From Calliopsis andreniformis (lineage: Eukaryota > Arthropoda > Insecta > Hymenoptera > Andrenidae), in assembly GCF_051401765.1 (NCBI RefSeq), contig NW_027480595.1, forward strand, positions 62,001 to 126,000: a stretch of DNA of 64,000 nucleotides, in the 5' to 3' direction. Position 1 is the stretch's first letter. Each line of letters begins with the position of its first letter. Below are positions 25,170-38,510 of the stretch, in pieces. The notes under the pieces are model-generated. The model saw nothing but the letters and a program-made list of their open reading frames with translations. It did not search any database and was not told the DNA's origin. A program made the translations under genes and the position numbers.

Positions 25170-26790
25170 TATTGAGGATTGAGGATTGAGGATTGAGGAT
25201 TGAAGATTGAGTATTGAGGATTGAAGATTGAGGATTGAGGTTTGAGGAGAGAGGACTGAGGATTGAGGATTGAGGATTGAGAATTGAGGATTGAGGATTG
25301 AGGATTGAAGATTGAGGACTGGCTGTTGAGGATTGAACATTGAGGATTGAGGATTGAGGATTGAGGATTGAGGATTGAAGGTTGAATATTGATGAATGAA
25401 GATTGAGGATTGAGGATTGAGGGTTGTGGATTGAGAACGAGGACTGAGAGTTGAGTGTTGATGCCTGAGGTCTGAGGATTGAGGATTGAGGATTGCGAAC
25501 TGAGGATTGATGATTGAGGATTGAAGATTGGGGATTGGGTATTGAGGATTGAAGAATGAGGATTGAAGAATGAGGATTGGGGATTGAGTATTGAGGATTG
25601 AGGACTGAATATTGAGTATTGAGAATTGAATATTGAGGATTGAGGATTGAGGATTGAGGATTGAGGATTGAAGATTGAGTATTGAGGATTGAAGATTGAG
25701 GACTGAGGATTGAGGATTGAGGATTGAGTATTGAGGATTGAGGATTGAAGATTGAGGATTGAGGATTGAGGATTGAGGATTGAGGGTTGTGGATTGAGGA
25801 CGAGGACTGAGGGTTGAATATTTATGTTTGAGGTCTGAGGATTGAGGATTGAGGATTGAGAATTGAGGATTGAGGATTGAGGATTGAAGATTGAGGATTG
25901 GGTATTGAGGATTGAGGATTGAGGATTGAAGATTGAGGATAGGGTATTAAGGATTGAAGAATGATGATTGAGGATTGAGGATTGAGGATTGAGGATTGAA
26001 TATTGAGTATTGAGGATTGAACATCGACTATTGAAGATTGCGAATTGAGGATCGAGCGTTGGGGATGGAGGATTGAAGATTGAGTTTTGAGTATTGAAGG
26101 TTGAGGATTGTGGATTGAGGATTGAGGATTGAGGCTCGAATATTGAGGATTGGGGACTGAGTGTTGAGGTTTAAGTGATGAGAATTGATGTTTGTGGATA
26201 GAGATTTGAAGATTGCAGGTTGAGTATTGAGTATTGAAAACTGTGAAATCATGATATTCTATTGAGGATTGAGGATGCACCACTGACTGTTGAGGACTGA
26301 GAGCTGAAGATTGAGGATTCAGGATTGAGGGTTCAGGATTGAGGTTTGAGGACTGAGGATTGAGGATTGAGGATTGTGGATTGAGGATTGAGGATTGAGG
26401 ATTGAAGACTGAGAATCGGGTATTGGGGATTGAACATTGAGGTTTCAGGGCTGAGGATTGAGGATTGAAGATTGAGTATTGAGGATTGAAGATTGAGGAT
26501 TGAGGATTGAGGATTGAATATTGAGTATTGAGGATTGAAGGTTGACTATTGTGGATTGCGAATTGAGGATTGAGGATTGAGGATTGAAGATTGAGTAATG
26601 AGGATTGAAGTTTGAGCATTGTGGATTGAGGATTGAGGATTGAGGCTTGAATATTGAGGATTGGGGACTGAGTGTTGAGTGTTGAGTGATGAGAATTGAT
26701 GTTTGTGGATAGAGATTTGAAGATTGCAGGTTGAGTATTGAGTATTGAAAACTGTGAATTCATGATATTCTATTGAGGATTGAGGATTGA
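25170..26790 (+). repeat. Dispersed block 'M', copy 3 (right part only)
   Basis: A cores at 26254 (A1) and 26765 (A2) correspond to 17798 and 18316, with offsets of 8,456 and 8,449 bp. The spacing of 511 bp is one heptamer shorter than the 518 bp of the other two copies. The left part of the block, with its A3 cassette, is absent here. Confidence 0.75.
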
Positions 26791-29700
26791 CCACTGATTG
26801 TTGAGGACTGAGGGCTGAAGATTGAAGATTAAGGATTGAGGATTCAGGATTGAGGTTGGAGGACTGAGGATTGAGGATCGACTATTGAGGATTGCGATCT
26901 GAGGATTGAGAGTTGGGGATTAAGTATTGAAGATTGAGTATTGAGTATTGAAGGTTGAGGATTGTGGATTGAGGATTGAGGATTGAGGCTCGAATATTGA
27001 GGATTGGGGACTGAGTGTTGAGGGTTGAGTGACGAGAATTGATGTTTGTGGATAGAGATTTGAAGATTGCAGGTTGAGTATTGAGTATTGAAAACTGTGA
27101 AATCATGATATTCTATTGAGGATTGAGGATGGACCACTGATTGTTGAGGACTGAGGGCTGAAGACTGAGGATTAAGGATTGAGGATTGAGGATTGAGGAT
27201 TGAAGTTTGAGGTCTGAGGATTGTGGATTGAGGATTGAGACTTGAGGACGGAGGATTGAGGATTGAAGACTGAGGATTGGGTATTGAGGTTTGAACATTG
27301 AGGATTGAGGATTGAGGTTTGAGGAGTGAAGATTGAGGATTGAGGGTTGAGGATTGAGGATCGAGGATTGAGGATTGAAGATTGAATATTGATGATTAAA
27401 GATTGGGGGTTGAGGATTGAGAGTTGTGGATTGAGGACGAGGACTGAGTGTTGAATATTGATGTCTGAGGTCTGAGGATTGAGGATTGAGAATTGAGAAT
27501 TGAGGATTGAGGATTGAAGATTGAGGATTGGGTATTGAGGATTGACGAATGAGGATTGAGGATTGAGGACAGCGGATTGAGGATTGAAGATTGAGTATTG
27601 AGGATTGAAGATTGACGATTGAGGATTGAGGATTGAGGATTGAGGATTGAGGATTGAGGATTGAAGATTGAGTATTGAGGATTGAAGATTGAGGATTGAG
27701 GATTGAGGATTAAGGATTGAGGACTGAAGATTGAGTAATGAGGATTGAAGATTGAGGATTGAGGATTGAGGATTGAGGATTGAGGATTGAGGATTGAAGA
27801 CTGAGGATTGAAGATTAAGATTGAGGATTGAGGATTGAGGACTGAGGATGGAGGATTGAGGATTGAAGGTTCAGTATTGAGGATTGAAGATTGAGAATTG
27901 AGGATTGAGGACTGAAGATTGAGGATTGGGTATTGAGGATTGACGAATGAGTATTGAGGATTCAGGACAGCGGTTTGAGGATTGAAGATTGAGTATTGAG
28001 GATTGAAGGTTGAAGATTGAGTATTGAGGATTGAAGATTGCGGATTGAGGATTGAGGATTGAGAATTGAGGATTGAATACTGAGTATTGAGGATTGAAGA
28101 TTGAGGATTGAGGATTGAGGATTGAGGATTGAAGATTGAGTACTGAGGATTGAAGTTTAAGATTGAGGATTGAGGATTGAGGATTGAGGATTGAGGATTG
28201 AGGATTGAAGATTGTGTATTGAGGATTGAAGATTGAGGATTGAGGATTGAGGATTGAGGATTGCGAATTGAAGATTCAGTATTGGGGATTGAAGATTCAG
28301 AATTGAGGATGAGGATTGAACATTGAGTACTGAGTGTTGAGGGTTGAGTGATGAGAATTTATGTTTCTGGATAGAGATTTGAAGATTGCAGATTGAGTAT
28401 TGAGTATTGAAAACTGTGAATTGAGGATATTCTATTGAGGATTGAGGATTGACAACTGAATGTTGAGGACTGAGGGCTGAAGATTGAGGATTCAGGATTG
28501 AGGATTCAGAATTGAGGTTTGAGGACTGAGGATTGAGGATTGAAGATTGAGTATTGAGGATTGAAGATTGAGGATTGAGGATTGAGGATTGAGGATTGAG
28601 GATGAGGGCTGAGGGTTGAGGATTAATGTTTGAGGACTAAGGACAGAGGATTGAGGATTGAGAATTGAGGATTGAGGATTGAGGATTGAAGATTGAGGAT
28701 AGGGTATTGAGGATCGAAGAATGAGGATTGAGGATTGAGGATTGAGGATTGAGGATTGAGGATTGAATATTGAGTATTGAGGATTGCAGATTGACTATTG
28801 AGGATTGCGAATTGAGGATTGAGGATTGAGGATTGAGGATTGAAGATTGAGTATTCAGGATTGAAGGTTGAGGATTGTGGATTGAGTATTGAGGATTGAG
28901 GCTTGAATATTGAGGATTGGGGACTGAGTGTTGAGGGTTGAGGATTGAGGATTGAGGATTGAAGATTGAGTATTGAGGATTGAAGATTGAGTATTGAGGA
29001 TTGAAGATTGAGGATTGAGGATTGAGGATTGAGGATTGAGGATTGAGGATTGAAGATTGAGTACTGAGGATTGAAGATTAAGAGTGAGGATTGAGGATTG
29101 AGGACTGAGGATTGAGGATTGAGGATTCAAGGTTCAGTATTGAGGATTGACGATTGAGAATTGTGGATTGAGTGTTGAACATTGAGGACTGAGTGTTGAG
29201 GGTTGAGTGATGAGAATTGATGTTTGTGGATAGAGATTTGAAGATTGCAGTCTGAGTATTGAGTATTGAGAGCTGTGAATTGAGTATATTCTATTGAGGA
29301 TTGAGGATTAACAGCCTATTGTTGAGGACTGAGGGCTGAAGATTGAGGGTTCCGGATTGAGGTTTCAGAATTGAAATTTGAGGACTGAGCATTGAGGATT
29401 GAAGATTGAGTATTGAGGATTGAAGATTGAGAATTGAGGATTGAGGATTGAGGATTGAGAATGAGGGCTGAGGGTTGAGGATTGAGGTTTGAGGACTGAG
29501 GACTGAGGATTGAGGATTGAGAATTGAGGATTGAGGATTGAGGGTTGAACGTTGAGGATTGGGTATTGAGGATTGAAGAATGAGGATTGAGGATTGAGGA
29601 TTGGGGATTGAGGATTGAAGATTGAGTATTGAGGATTGAAGATTGACGATCGAGGATTGAGAATTGAGGATTGAGTATTGAGGATTGAGGATTGAAGATT

Positions 29701-31604
29701 GAGTATTGAGGATTGAAGATTGAGTATTGAGGATTGAAGATTGAGGATTGAGGATTGAGGATTGAGGATTGAGGATTGAGGATTGAAGATTGAGTACTGA
29801 GGATTGAAGATTAAGAGTGAGGATTGAGGATTGAGGACTGAGGATTGAGGATTGAGGATTCAAGGTTCAGTATTGAGGATTGACGATTGAGAATTGTGGA
29901 TTGAGTGTTGAACATTGAGGACTGAGTGTTGAGGGTTGAGTGATGAGAATTGATGTTTGTGGATAGAGATTTGAAGATTGCAGATTGAGTGTTGAGTATT
30001 GAAAACTGTGAATTGATGATATTCTATTGAGGATTGAGGATTGACAACTGATTGTTGAGGACTGAGGGCTGAAGCTTGAGGATTCAGGATTGAGGATTCA
30101 GGATTGAGGTTTGAGGAGAGAGTAGTGAGGATTGAGGATTGAGGATTGAGAATTGAGGCTTGAGGATTGAGGATTGAAGATTGAGGATTGGCTGTTGAGG
30201 ATTGAACATTGAGGATTGAGGATTGAGGATTGAGGATTGAGGATTGAAGGTTGAATATTGATGAATGAAGATTGAGGATTGAGGATTGAGGGTTGTGGAT
30301 TGAGAACGAGGACTGAGGGTTGAGTGTTGATGCCTGAGGTCTGAGGATTGAGGATTGAGGATTGCGAGCTGAGGATTGAGGATTGAGGATTGAAGATTGA
30401 GGATTGGGTATTGAGGATAGAAGAATGAGGATTGAAGAATGAGGATTGGGGATTGAGTATTGAGGATTGAGGATTGAATATTGAGTATTGAGGATTGAAT
30501 ATTGAGGATTGAGGATTGAGGATTGAGGCTTGAATATTGAGGATTGGGGACTGAGTGTTGAGGGTTGAGTGATGAGAATTGCTGTTTCTGGATAGAGATT
30601 TGAAGATTGCAGGTTGAGTATTGAGACTTGAAAACTGTGAAATCATGATATTCTATTGAGGATTGAGGATGGACCACTGATGGTTGAGGACTGAGTGCTG
30701 AAGACTGAGGATTCAGGATTGTGGATTCAGGATTGAAGTTTGAAGACTGAGGATTGAGGGTTGAGGATTGAAGATTGAGGATCGAGGATTGAGGATTGAA
30801 GCCTGAGGATCGGGTATTGAGGATTGAACATTGAGGATTGAGGATTGAGGATTGAGTATTGAGGATTGAGGATTGAAGGTTGAATATTGATGAATGAAGA
30901 TTGAGGATTGAGGATTGTAGGTCGTGGATTGAGGACGAGGACTGAGGGTTGAGTATTGATACTTGAGCCCTGAGGATTGAGGATTGGGGATTGCGAATTG
31001 AGGATTGAGGATTTAAGATTGAGGATTCGGTATTGAGGCTTGAAGAATGAGGATTGAGGATTGAGGACAGAGGATTGAGGATTGAAGATTGAGTATTGAG
31101 GATTGAAGATTGAGTATTGAGTATTGAAGGTTGAGGATTGAGGATTGAGGATTGAGGATTGAGGATTGAAGATTGAGTACTGAGGATTGAAGATTAAGAT
31201 TGTGGATTGAGGATTGAGGATTGAGGCTCGAATATTGAGGATTGGGGACTGAGTGTTGAGGGTTATGTGATGAGAATTGTTGTTTGTGGATAGACATTTG
31301 AAGATTGCAGATTGAGTATTGAGTATTGAAAACTGTAAATAGATGATATTCTATTGAGGATAGAGGATTGACAACTGATTGTTGAGGACTGAGGGCTGAA
31401 GCTTGAGGATTCAGGATTGCGGATTCAGGATTGAGGTTTGAGGAGAGAGGACTGAGGATTGAGGATTGAGGATTGAGAATTGAGGATTGAGGATTGAGGA
31501 TTGAAGATTGAGGATTGGCTGTTGAGGATTGAACTTTGAGGAGTGAGGATTGAGGATTGAGGATTGAGGATTGAGGATTGAAGGTTGTATATTGATGAAT
31601 GAAG

Positions 31605-32851
31605 ATTGAGGATTGAGGATTGAGGGTTGTGGATTGAGAACGAGGACTGAGGGTTGAGTGTTGATGCCTGAGGTCTGATGATTGAGGATTGAGGATTGCG
31701 AACTGAGGATTGAGGATTGGGGATTGAAGATTGAGGAATGGGTATTGAGGATTGAGGATTAAGGATTGAGAATTGAGGATTGAGGATTGAGGATGGAGGA
31801 TTGAAGAGAGAGGACTGAGTGTTCAGGATTGAGTGTTGAGAATTGATGTTTGAGGGTAGAGATTTGATTATTGAATATTGTGGATTGAGTATTGAACCAT
31901 GGGAATTCAGGATATTCTGTTGAGTATTGAGAATTGAGGATTGATGGTTGAGTATAGAGGATTGATGGTTGAGGGTTGTGCGTTGAATATTGAGGATTGA
32001 GGATTGAGGATTGAGGATTGAGGATTGAGGATTGAAGATTGGTTATTGATGATTGAAGGTTGAGGAATGAGGATTGAGGTTTGAGGATTGAGGATTGTGG
32101 TCTGAGGATTGAGGATTGAGGATTGTGCATTGAGGATTGAAGATTGAGGACTGGGGATTGAGGACTGAAGATTGAGGATTAAGGATTGAGGATTGGGGAT
32201 TGAGGGTCTAGGATTGGAGATTGATTATTGAGGATTGAAGATTGAGGATTGAGGATTGAGGATTGAGGATTGAGAATTGAGAATTGAGGATGAGGGCTGA
32301 GGGTTGAGGATTGAGGTTTGAGGAATGAGCATTGAGGATTGAGGATTGAGGATTGAAGATTGAGGATTGGGGATTGAGGATTGACGATTGACGATTGAGT
32401 ATTGAGGATTGAGAATTGAGGATTGAGGATTGAAGATTGAGTATTGAGGATTCAGAATTGAGGTTTGAGGACTGAGGATTGAGGATTGAAGATTGAGTAT
32501 TGAGGATTGAAGATTGAGGATTGAGGGTTGTGGATTGAGAACGAGGACTGAGGGTTGAGTGTTGATGCCTGAGGTCTGATGATTGAGGATTGAGGATTGC
32601 GAACTGAGGATTGAGGATTGGGGATTGAAGATTGAGGAATGGGTATTGAGGATTGAGGATTAAGGATTGAGAATTGAGGATTGAGGATTGAGGATGGAGG
32701 ATTGAAGAGAGAGGACTGAGTGTTGAGGATTGAGTGTTGAGAATTGATGTTTGAGGATTGAGATTTGATTATTGAATATTGTGGATTGAGTATTGATCCA
32801 TGAGAATTCAGGATATTCTATTGAGTATTGAGAATTGAGGATTGATGGCTG
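31605..32851 (+). repeat. 901-bp offset local duplication at the domain boundary
   Basis: The stretch 31,605-31,950 is repeated at 32,506-32,851, including an AACGAG element C, the GATTAAG unit and most of a B cassette (cores 31,912 and 32,813, 901 bp apart). To the right of the core the second copy lacks 14 bp. This pair lies exactly where B cassettes first appear. Confidence 0.7.
31740..32480 (+). repeat. 16.3-kb-offset block around the first B cassette
   Basis: This segment, starting with the GATTAAG unit before the B core at 31,912, matches 48,040-48,760 (core 48,212, offset 16,300 bp) and through the tandem duplication also 53,950-54,660 (core 54,120). From about 38,300 to 38,990 there is a fourth relative. 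All share CCATGGG beside the core and the landmark GGTCTAGGATTGG on the right. Confidence 0.75.
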
Positions 32852-33639
32852 AGGGTTGTGCGTTGAATATTGAGGATTGAGGATTGAGGATTGAGGATTG
32901 ATGATTGAGGATTGAAGATTGAGTATTGATGATTTAAGATTGAGGATTGAGGATTGAGGATTGGGGGTTGAGGTTTGAGGACGAGGTCTGACGGTTGAGG
33001 ATTGAGGTTTGAGGATTGAGGATTGAGGATTGAGGACTGAGGATTGAGGATTGAGGATTGAGCGTTGAGGATAGAAGATTGTGGACTGAGGATTGAGGAT
33101 TGAAGATTGAGTATTGAGGATTGGAGATTGAGGATTGAGGATTGAGGATTGAGGATTGAGGATGAGAGCTGAGGGTTGAAGATTGAGGTTTGAGGACTGA
33201 GGACTGAGGATTGAAGATTGAGAATTGAGGATTGAGGATTGAGGATTGAAGACTGAGGATTGGGTATTGAGGATTGAAGAATAAGGATTGAGGATTGAGG
33301 ATTGAGAATTGAGGATTGAGGATTGAAGATTGAGCATTCAGGATTGGAGATGGACGATTGAGGTTTGAGGACCGAGGATTGAGGATTGGGGATTGAAGAT
33401 TGAGTATTGGGGATTGAGGATTGACGATTGAGGATTGAGAATTGAGGATTGAGGATTGAGGAATGAGCATTGAAGATTGAGTATTGAGGATTGAACGCTG
33501 AGGATTGTGGATTGAGGATTGAGGATTGTGGATTGCGGACTGAGTGTTGAGGGTTGAGTGATGAGATTTTATGTTTGTGGATAGAGATTTGAAGATTGCA
33601 GATTGAGTATTGCGTATTGAAAACTCTGAACTGAGGATA

Positions 33640-34430
33640 TTCTATTGAGGATTGAAGATTGACAGCTGATTGTTGAGGACTGAGTGCTGAAGATTGAGGA
33701 TTCAGGATTGAGGATTCAGGATTGTGGTTTGAGGACTGTGGATTGAGGATTGAGGATTGAGGATTGAGGATTCAGGATTGAGGATTGAAGATTGAGGATT
33801 GGGTATTGAGGATTGAACATTGAGTATTGAGGATTGAGCATTGAGGATTGAGGATTGAAGATTGAATATGGATAATCGAAGGTTGAGGATTGAGTATTGA
33901 GTGTTGTGGATTGGCGACGAGGACTGAGGGTTGAGTATAGATGTTTGAACTCTGAGGATTGAGGATTAAGGATTGAGAGTTGAGGATTGAGGATTGAGGA
34001 TGGAGGATTGAAGAGAGAGGACTGAGTGTTGAGGATTGAGTGTTGAGAATTGATGTTTGGGGGTTGAGATTTGAAGATTGAAGAATGGGGATTGAGTATT
34101 GAAAACTGTGAATTAAGAATATTCTATTGAGGATTGAGGATTGACAATTGATTGTTGAGGTCTTATGGCTGACGATTGAGGATTCAGGATTGGGGATTCG
34201 TGGTGGAGGTTTGAGGACTGAGGATTGAGGGTTGAGGATTGAGGATTGAGGATTGACTCTCGAGGATTGAGGATTGAGGTTGGAGGATTGATGAGAGAGG
34301 ACTGAGTGTTGAGGATTGAGTGTTGAGAATTGATGTTTGAGGATTGAGATTTGATTATTGAATATTGTGGATTGAGTATTGAACCATGAGAATTCAGGAT
34401 ATTCTATTGAGTATTGAGAATTGAGGATTG
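33640..34430 (+). repeat. 4-kb-offset block, copy 1
   Basis: Cores at 33637, 34119 and 34399 match 37666, 38148 and 38428 at a constant offset of 4,029 bp. The first core differs in type (A4 with AACTCTG here, A5 with AGCTGTG there), so the left junction lies close to that core. The rest includes the A'-B dyad. Confidence 0.78.
33999..34227 (+). repeat. Cassette A' with B-like left side and A-like right side
   Basis: The left part carries the B units GATGGAG, GATTGAA, GAGAGAG and the doubled TGTTGAG. The right part carries the A units AACTGTG, GATTGAC, AATTGAT, TGTTGAG and GATTCAG. Between them are the diagnostic units GATTGAA, GAATGGG and GTCTTAT. Three copies have this form, with cores at 34119, 38148 and 58436, all with AATTAAG before the core. 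Three further copies (41504, 42991 and 60222) keep GAATGGG and a TTAT-containing unit on the right but have an A-like left side and AAGTGTG before the core. The simplest reading is exchange or gene conversion between A and B cassettes. Confidence 0.75.
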
Positions 34431-34481
34431 ATGGTTGAGTATTGAGGATTGATGGCTGAGGGTTGTGCGTTGAATATTGAG
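33999..34481 (+). repeat. A'-B dyad, copy 1
   Basis: An A' core at 34,119 is followed by a B core at 34,399, exactly 280 bp (40 heptamers) away. The same arrangement and spacing occurs three more times, so the dyad is itself a higher-order unit. The link region contains GACTCTCGAGG, shared with the copy at 38.0-38.5 kb. Confidence 0.8.
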
Positions 34482-35930
34482 GATTGAGGATTGAGGATTG
34501 AGGATTGAGGATTGAGGATTGAGGATTGAAGATTGAGTATTGATGATTGAAGATTGAGGATTGAGGATTGGGGGTTGAGGTTTGAGGACGACGACTGACG
34601 GTTGAGGATTGAGGTTTGAGGATGGAGGATTGAGGATTGAGGACTGAGGATTGAGGATTGAGGATTGAGCATTGAGGATTGAAGATTGTGGACTGAGGAT
34701 TGAGGATTGAAGATTGAGTATTGAGGATTGGAGATTGAGGATTGAGGATTGAGGATTGAGGATTGAGGATGAGGGCTGAGGGTTGAGGATTGAGGTTTGA
34801 GGACTGAGGACTGAGGATTGAGGATTGAGAATTGAGGATTGAGGATTGAGGATTGAAGATTGAGGATTGGGTATTGAGGATTGAAGAATGAGGATTGAGG
34901 ATTGAGGATTGAGGATTGAGGATTGAGGATTGAAGATTGAGTATTGATGATTGAAGATTGAGGATTGAGGATTGAGGGTTGAGGTTTGAGAACGAGGACT
35001 GACGGTTGAGGATTGAGGTTTGAGGATTGAGGATTGAGGTTTGAGGACTGAAGATTGAATATTGATGATTGAAGGTTGAGGATTCAGTATTGATGGTTGT
35101 GGATTGAGGACGAGGACTGAGGGTTGAATATTGCTGTTTGAGGTCTGAGGATTGAGGATTAAGGATTGAGGATTGGGGATTGAGGATCTAGGATTGGAGA
35201 TTGATTATTGAGGATTGAAGATTGAGGATTGAGGATTGAGGATTGAGGATTGAGAATTGAGTGTGAGGACTGAGGGTTGAGGATTGAGGTTTGAGGAACG
35301 AGGATTGAGGATTGAGGATTGAGGACTGAGGATTGACGATTCAGTATTGAAGATTGAGGATTGATTACTGAGGATTGAGGATTGTGGATTGAGGTTTGAG
35401 GACTGAGGATTGAGGATTGAAGATTGAGGATTGATTACTGAGGATTGAGGATTGTGGATTGAGGTTTGAGGACTGAGGATTGAGGATTGAAGATTGAGTA
35501 TTGAGGATTGAAGGTTGAGGATTGAGGACTGAGTATTGAGGATTGAGGATTGAGGATTGAGGATTGAGGATTGAAGATTGAATATTAATGATTGAAGATT
35601 GAGGATTGAGGATTGAGGGTTGTGGATTGAGGATTGAGGGTTGTGGATTGAGGACGAGGACTGAGGGTTGAGTATTGGTGTTTGAAGTCTGAGGATTGAG
35701 GATTGAGGATTGAGAATTGAGGATTGAGGATTGAGGATTGAAGATTGAGGATTCGGTATTGAGGATTGAAGAATGAGGATTGAGGAGTGAGGACTGAGGA
35801 CTGAGGATTGCAGTTTGTTTATTGAGGATTGAAGATTGAGGATTGAGGATTGAGGATTGAGGATTGAGGATTGAGGATTGAGGATTGAGGATTGAAGATT
35901 GAGTATTGAGGATTGAAGTTAGAGGATTGA
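34240..35930 (+). repeat. 5.3-kb-offset block, copy 1
   Basis: Starting at the link before the B cassette with core 34,399, this segment matches 39,560-41,245 at an offset of 5,313-5,320 bp (759 or 760 heptamers). Shared landmarks are GATTGATTACTG at 35,359 and 40,672, and CAGTTTGTTT at 35,811 and 41,124. Confidence 0.78.
35359..35498 (+). repeat. Two tandem copies of a 70-bp subrepeat
   Basis: GATTGATTACTG occurs at 35,359 and again at 35,429, with the intervening 70 bases (10 heptamers) repeated. The same doublet is at 40,672/40,742 and, in altered form (GATTGATAACTG in the second unit), near 59.53/59.61 kb. At 42.24 kb there is only one copy, which explains the changed offset of that block pair. 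Confidence 0.75.
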
Positions 35931-36359
35931 GGATTGACGATTGAGGATTGAGTATTGAGGATTGAGAATTGAGGATTGATTATTGAAGATTGAGTATTGA
36001 GGATTGAAGATTGAGGATTGAGGATTGAAGATTGAAGATTGAGGATTGAGGACTGAGGATTGAGGATTGAATATTGAGTATTGAGGATTGAAGATTGAGG
36101 ATTGAGGATTGAGGTTTGAGGGTTGAGGACGTGGACTGACGGTTGAGGATTGAGGTTTGAGGATTGAGGATTGAAGATTGAGGATTGGGGACTGAGGATT
36201 GAATATTGAGTATTGAGGATTGAGGATTGAGGATTGAGGGTTGAGGATTGAAGATTCAGTATTGAGGTCTGAAGATTGAGAATTGAGGATTGAGGATTGA
36301 ACATTGAGTACTGCGTGTTGAGGGTTGAGTGATGAGAATTGGTGTTTGTGGATAGAGAT

Positions 36360-38460
36360 CTGAAGATTGCAGATTGACTATTGAGTATTGAAAACTGTGA
36401 CTTGAGGATACTCTATTGAGGATTGATGATTGACAACTGATTGTTGAGGACTGAGGGCTGAAGACTGAGGATTGAGGATTGAGGATTGAGGATTGAGGAA
36501 GAGGGCTGAGGGTTGAGGATTGAGGTTTGAGGACTGAGGACTGAGGATTGAGGATTGAGAATTGAGTATTGAGGAATGAGGATTGAAGATTGCGGATTGG
36601 GTATTGAGGATTGTAGAATGAGGATTGAGGATTGAGGATTGAGGATTGAGGATTGAAGATTGATTATTGAGGATTGAAGATTGACGATTGAGTGTTGAGA
36701 ATTGAGGATTGTGGATTGAGGATTGAGGATTGAAGATTGAGTATTGAGGATTGAATGTTGAGGATTGTGGATTGAGGATTGAGGGTTGAGGGTTGAATGT
36801 TGAGGTTTGGGGACTGAGTGTTGAGGGTTGAGTGACGAGAATTGATGTCTGTGGATAGAGATTTGAAGATTGCAGATTGAGTATTGGGTATTGAAGGCTG
36901 TGAATTGATGATATTCTATTGAGCATTGAGGATTGACTACTGATTGTTGAGGACTTAGGGCTCAAGTTTGAGGATTCAGGATTGAGGATTCAGGATTGAG
37001 GTTTGAGGACTGAGGATTGAGGATTGAGGATTGAGGATTGAGGATTGAGGATTGAGGATTGAGGATTGAAGATTGAGGATTGGGTATTGAGGATTGAACA
37101 TTGAGGATTGAGGATTGAGGATTGAGGATTGAGGATTCAGGATTGAATGTTGAATATTGATGAATGAAGATTGAGGATTGAGGATTGAGGGTTGTGGTTT
37201 GAGGACGAGCACTGAGGGTTGAGTATTGATACTTGAGGTCTGAAGATTGAGGATTGAGGATTGCGAATTGAGGATTGAGGATTCGGGATTGAAGATTGAG
37301 GATTGGGTATTGAGGATTGAAGAATGGTGATTGTGGGTTGAGGACTCAGGATTGAGGATTGAAGATTGAGTATTCAGTATTGAAGATTGAGGATTGGGGA
37401 TTGAGGATTGAGGATTGATGATTGATGATTGAGTATTGAGGATTGAAGATTGAGGATTGAGGATTGAGGGTTGAAGATTGAGGATTGAGGATCGAGTATT
37501 GGGGATTGAATATTGAGGATTGAGGATTGAGGATTGAGGATTGAGGATTGAAGATTGTGGATTGGGGACTGAGTGTTGAGGGCTGAGTGATGAGAATTGA
37601 TTTCTGTGGATAGAGATTTGAAGATTGCAGATTGAGTGTTGGGTATTGAAAGCTGTGAATTGATGATATTCTATTGAGGATTGAGGTGTTACTACTGATT
37701 GTTGAGGACTGAGTGCTGAAGATTGAGGATTCAGGATTGAGGATTCAGGATTGTGGTTTGAGGACTGTGGATTGAGGATTGAGGATTGAGGATTGAGGAT
37801 TCAGGATTGAGGATTGAAGATTGAGGATTGGGTATTGAGGATTGAACATTGAGTATTGAGGATTGAGCATTGAGGATTGAGGATTGAAGATTGAATATGG
37901 ATAATCGAAGGTTGAGGATTGAGTATTGAGTGTTGTGGATTGGCGACGAGGACTGAGGGTTGAGTATAGATGTTTGAACTCTGAGGATTGAGGATTAAGG
38001 ATTGAGAGTTGAGAATTGAGGATTGAGGATGGAGGATTGAAGAGAGAGGACTGAGTGTTGAGGATTGAGTGTTGAGAATTGATGTTTGGGGGTTGAGATT
38101 TGAAGATTGAAGAATGGGGATTGAGTATTGAAAACTGTGAATTAAGAATATTCTATTGAGGATTGAGGATTGACAATTGATTGTTGAGGTCTTATGGCTG
38201 ACGATTGAGGATTCAGGATTGAGGATTCGTGGTGGAGGTTTGAGGACTGAGGATTGAGGGTTGAGGATTGAGGATTGAGGATTGACTCTCGAGGATTGAG
38301 GATTGAGGTTGGAGGATTGATGAGAGAGGACTGAGTGTTGAGGATTGAGTGTTGAGAATTGATGTTTGAGGATTGAGATTTGATTATTGAATATTGTGGA
38401 TTGAGTATTGAACCATGGGAATTCAGGATATTCTGTTGAGTATTGAGAATTGAGGATTGA
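36360..38460 (+). repeat. Block shared with 33.6-34.4 kb and with 56.9-58.5 kb
   Basis: The right part (37,670-38,460) is the partner of the 4-kb-offset block. The wider segment up to about 38,265 also matches 56,900-58,550: cores 37666 and 38148 lie 20,288 bp before 57954 and 58436, core 36911 lies 20,295 bp before 57206, and core 36408 matches 51040 and 56948. This makes the segment a hub where three copied blocks overlap. Confidence 0.75.
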
Positions 38461-38510
38461 TGGTTGAGTATAGAGGATTGATGGTTGAGCGTTGTGCGTT
38501 GAATATTGAG
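38028..38510 (+). repeat. A'-B dyad, copy 2
   Basis: Cores at 38,148 and 38,428, spacing 280 bp. It lies 4,029 bp to the right of copy 1 and is part of the same 4-kb-offset block pair. The B half has CCATGGG where copy 1 has CCATGAG, so it is closer there to the B copies at 31,912, 48,212 and 54,120. Confidence 0.8.

Larger units (their letters stand above)
1..31755 (+). repeat. Left domain: A cassettes only
   Basis: This half contains 40 A cassettes and no B or A' cassette. All 13 copies of subfamily A1 and all 5 of A2 lie here, the last A1 core being at 30,648. Spacing between neighbouring A cores is variable, but particular values recur (343, 503, 518, 531, 585, 677 and 720 bp), showing that blocks of several cassettes were copied together. 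Elements C and D sit between the A cassettes. Nothing else is visible between them except ordinary diverged heptamers. Confidence 0.75.
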
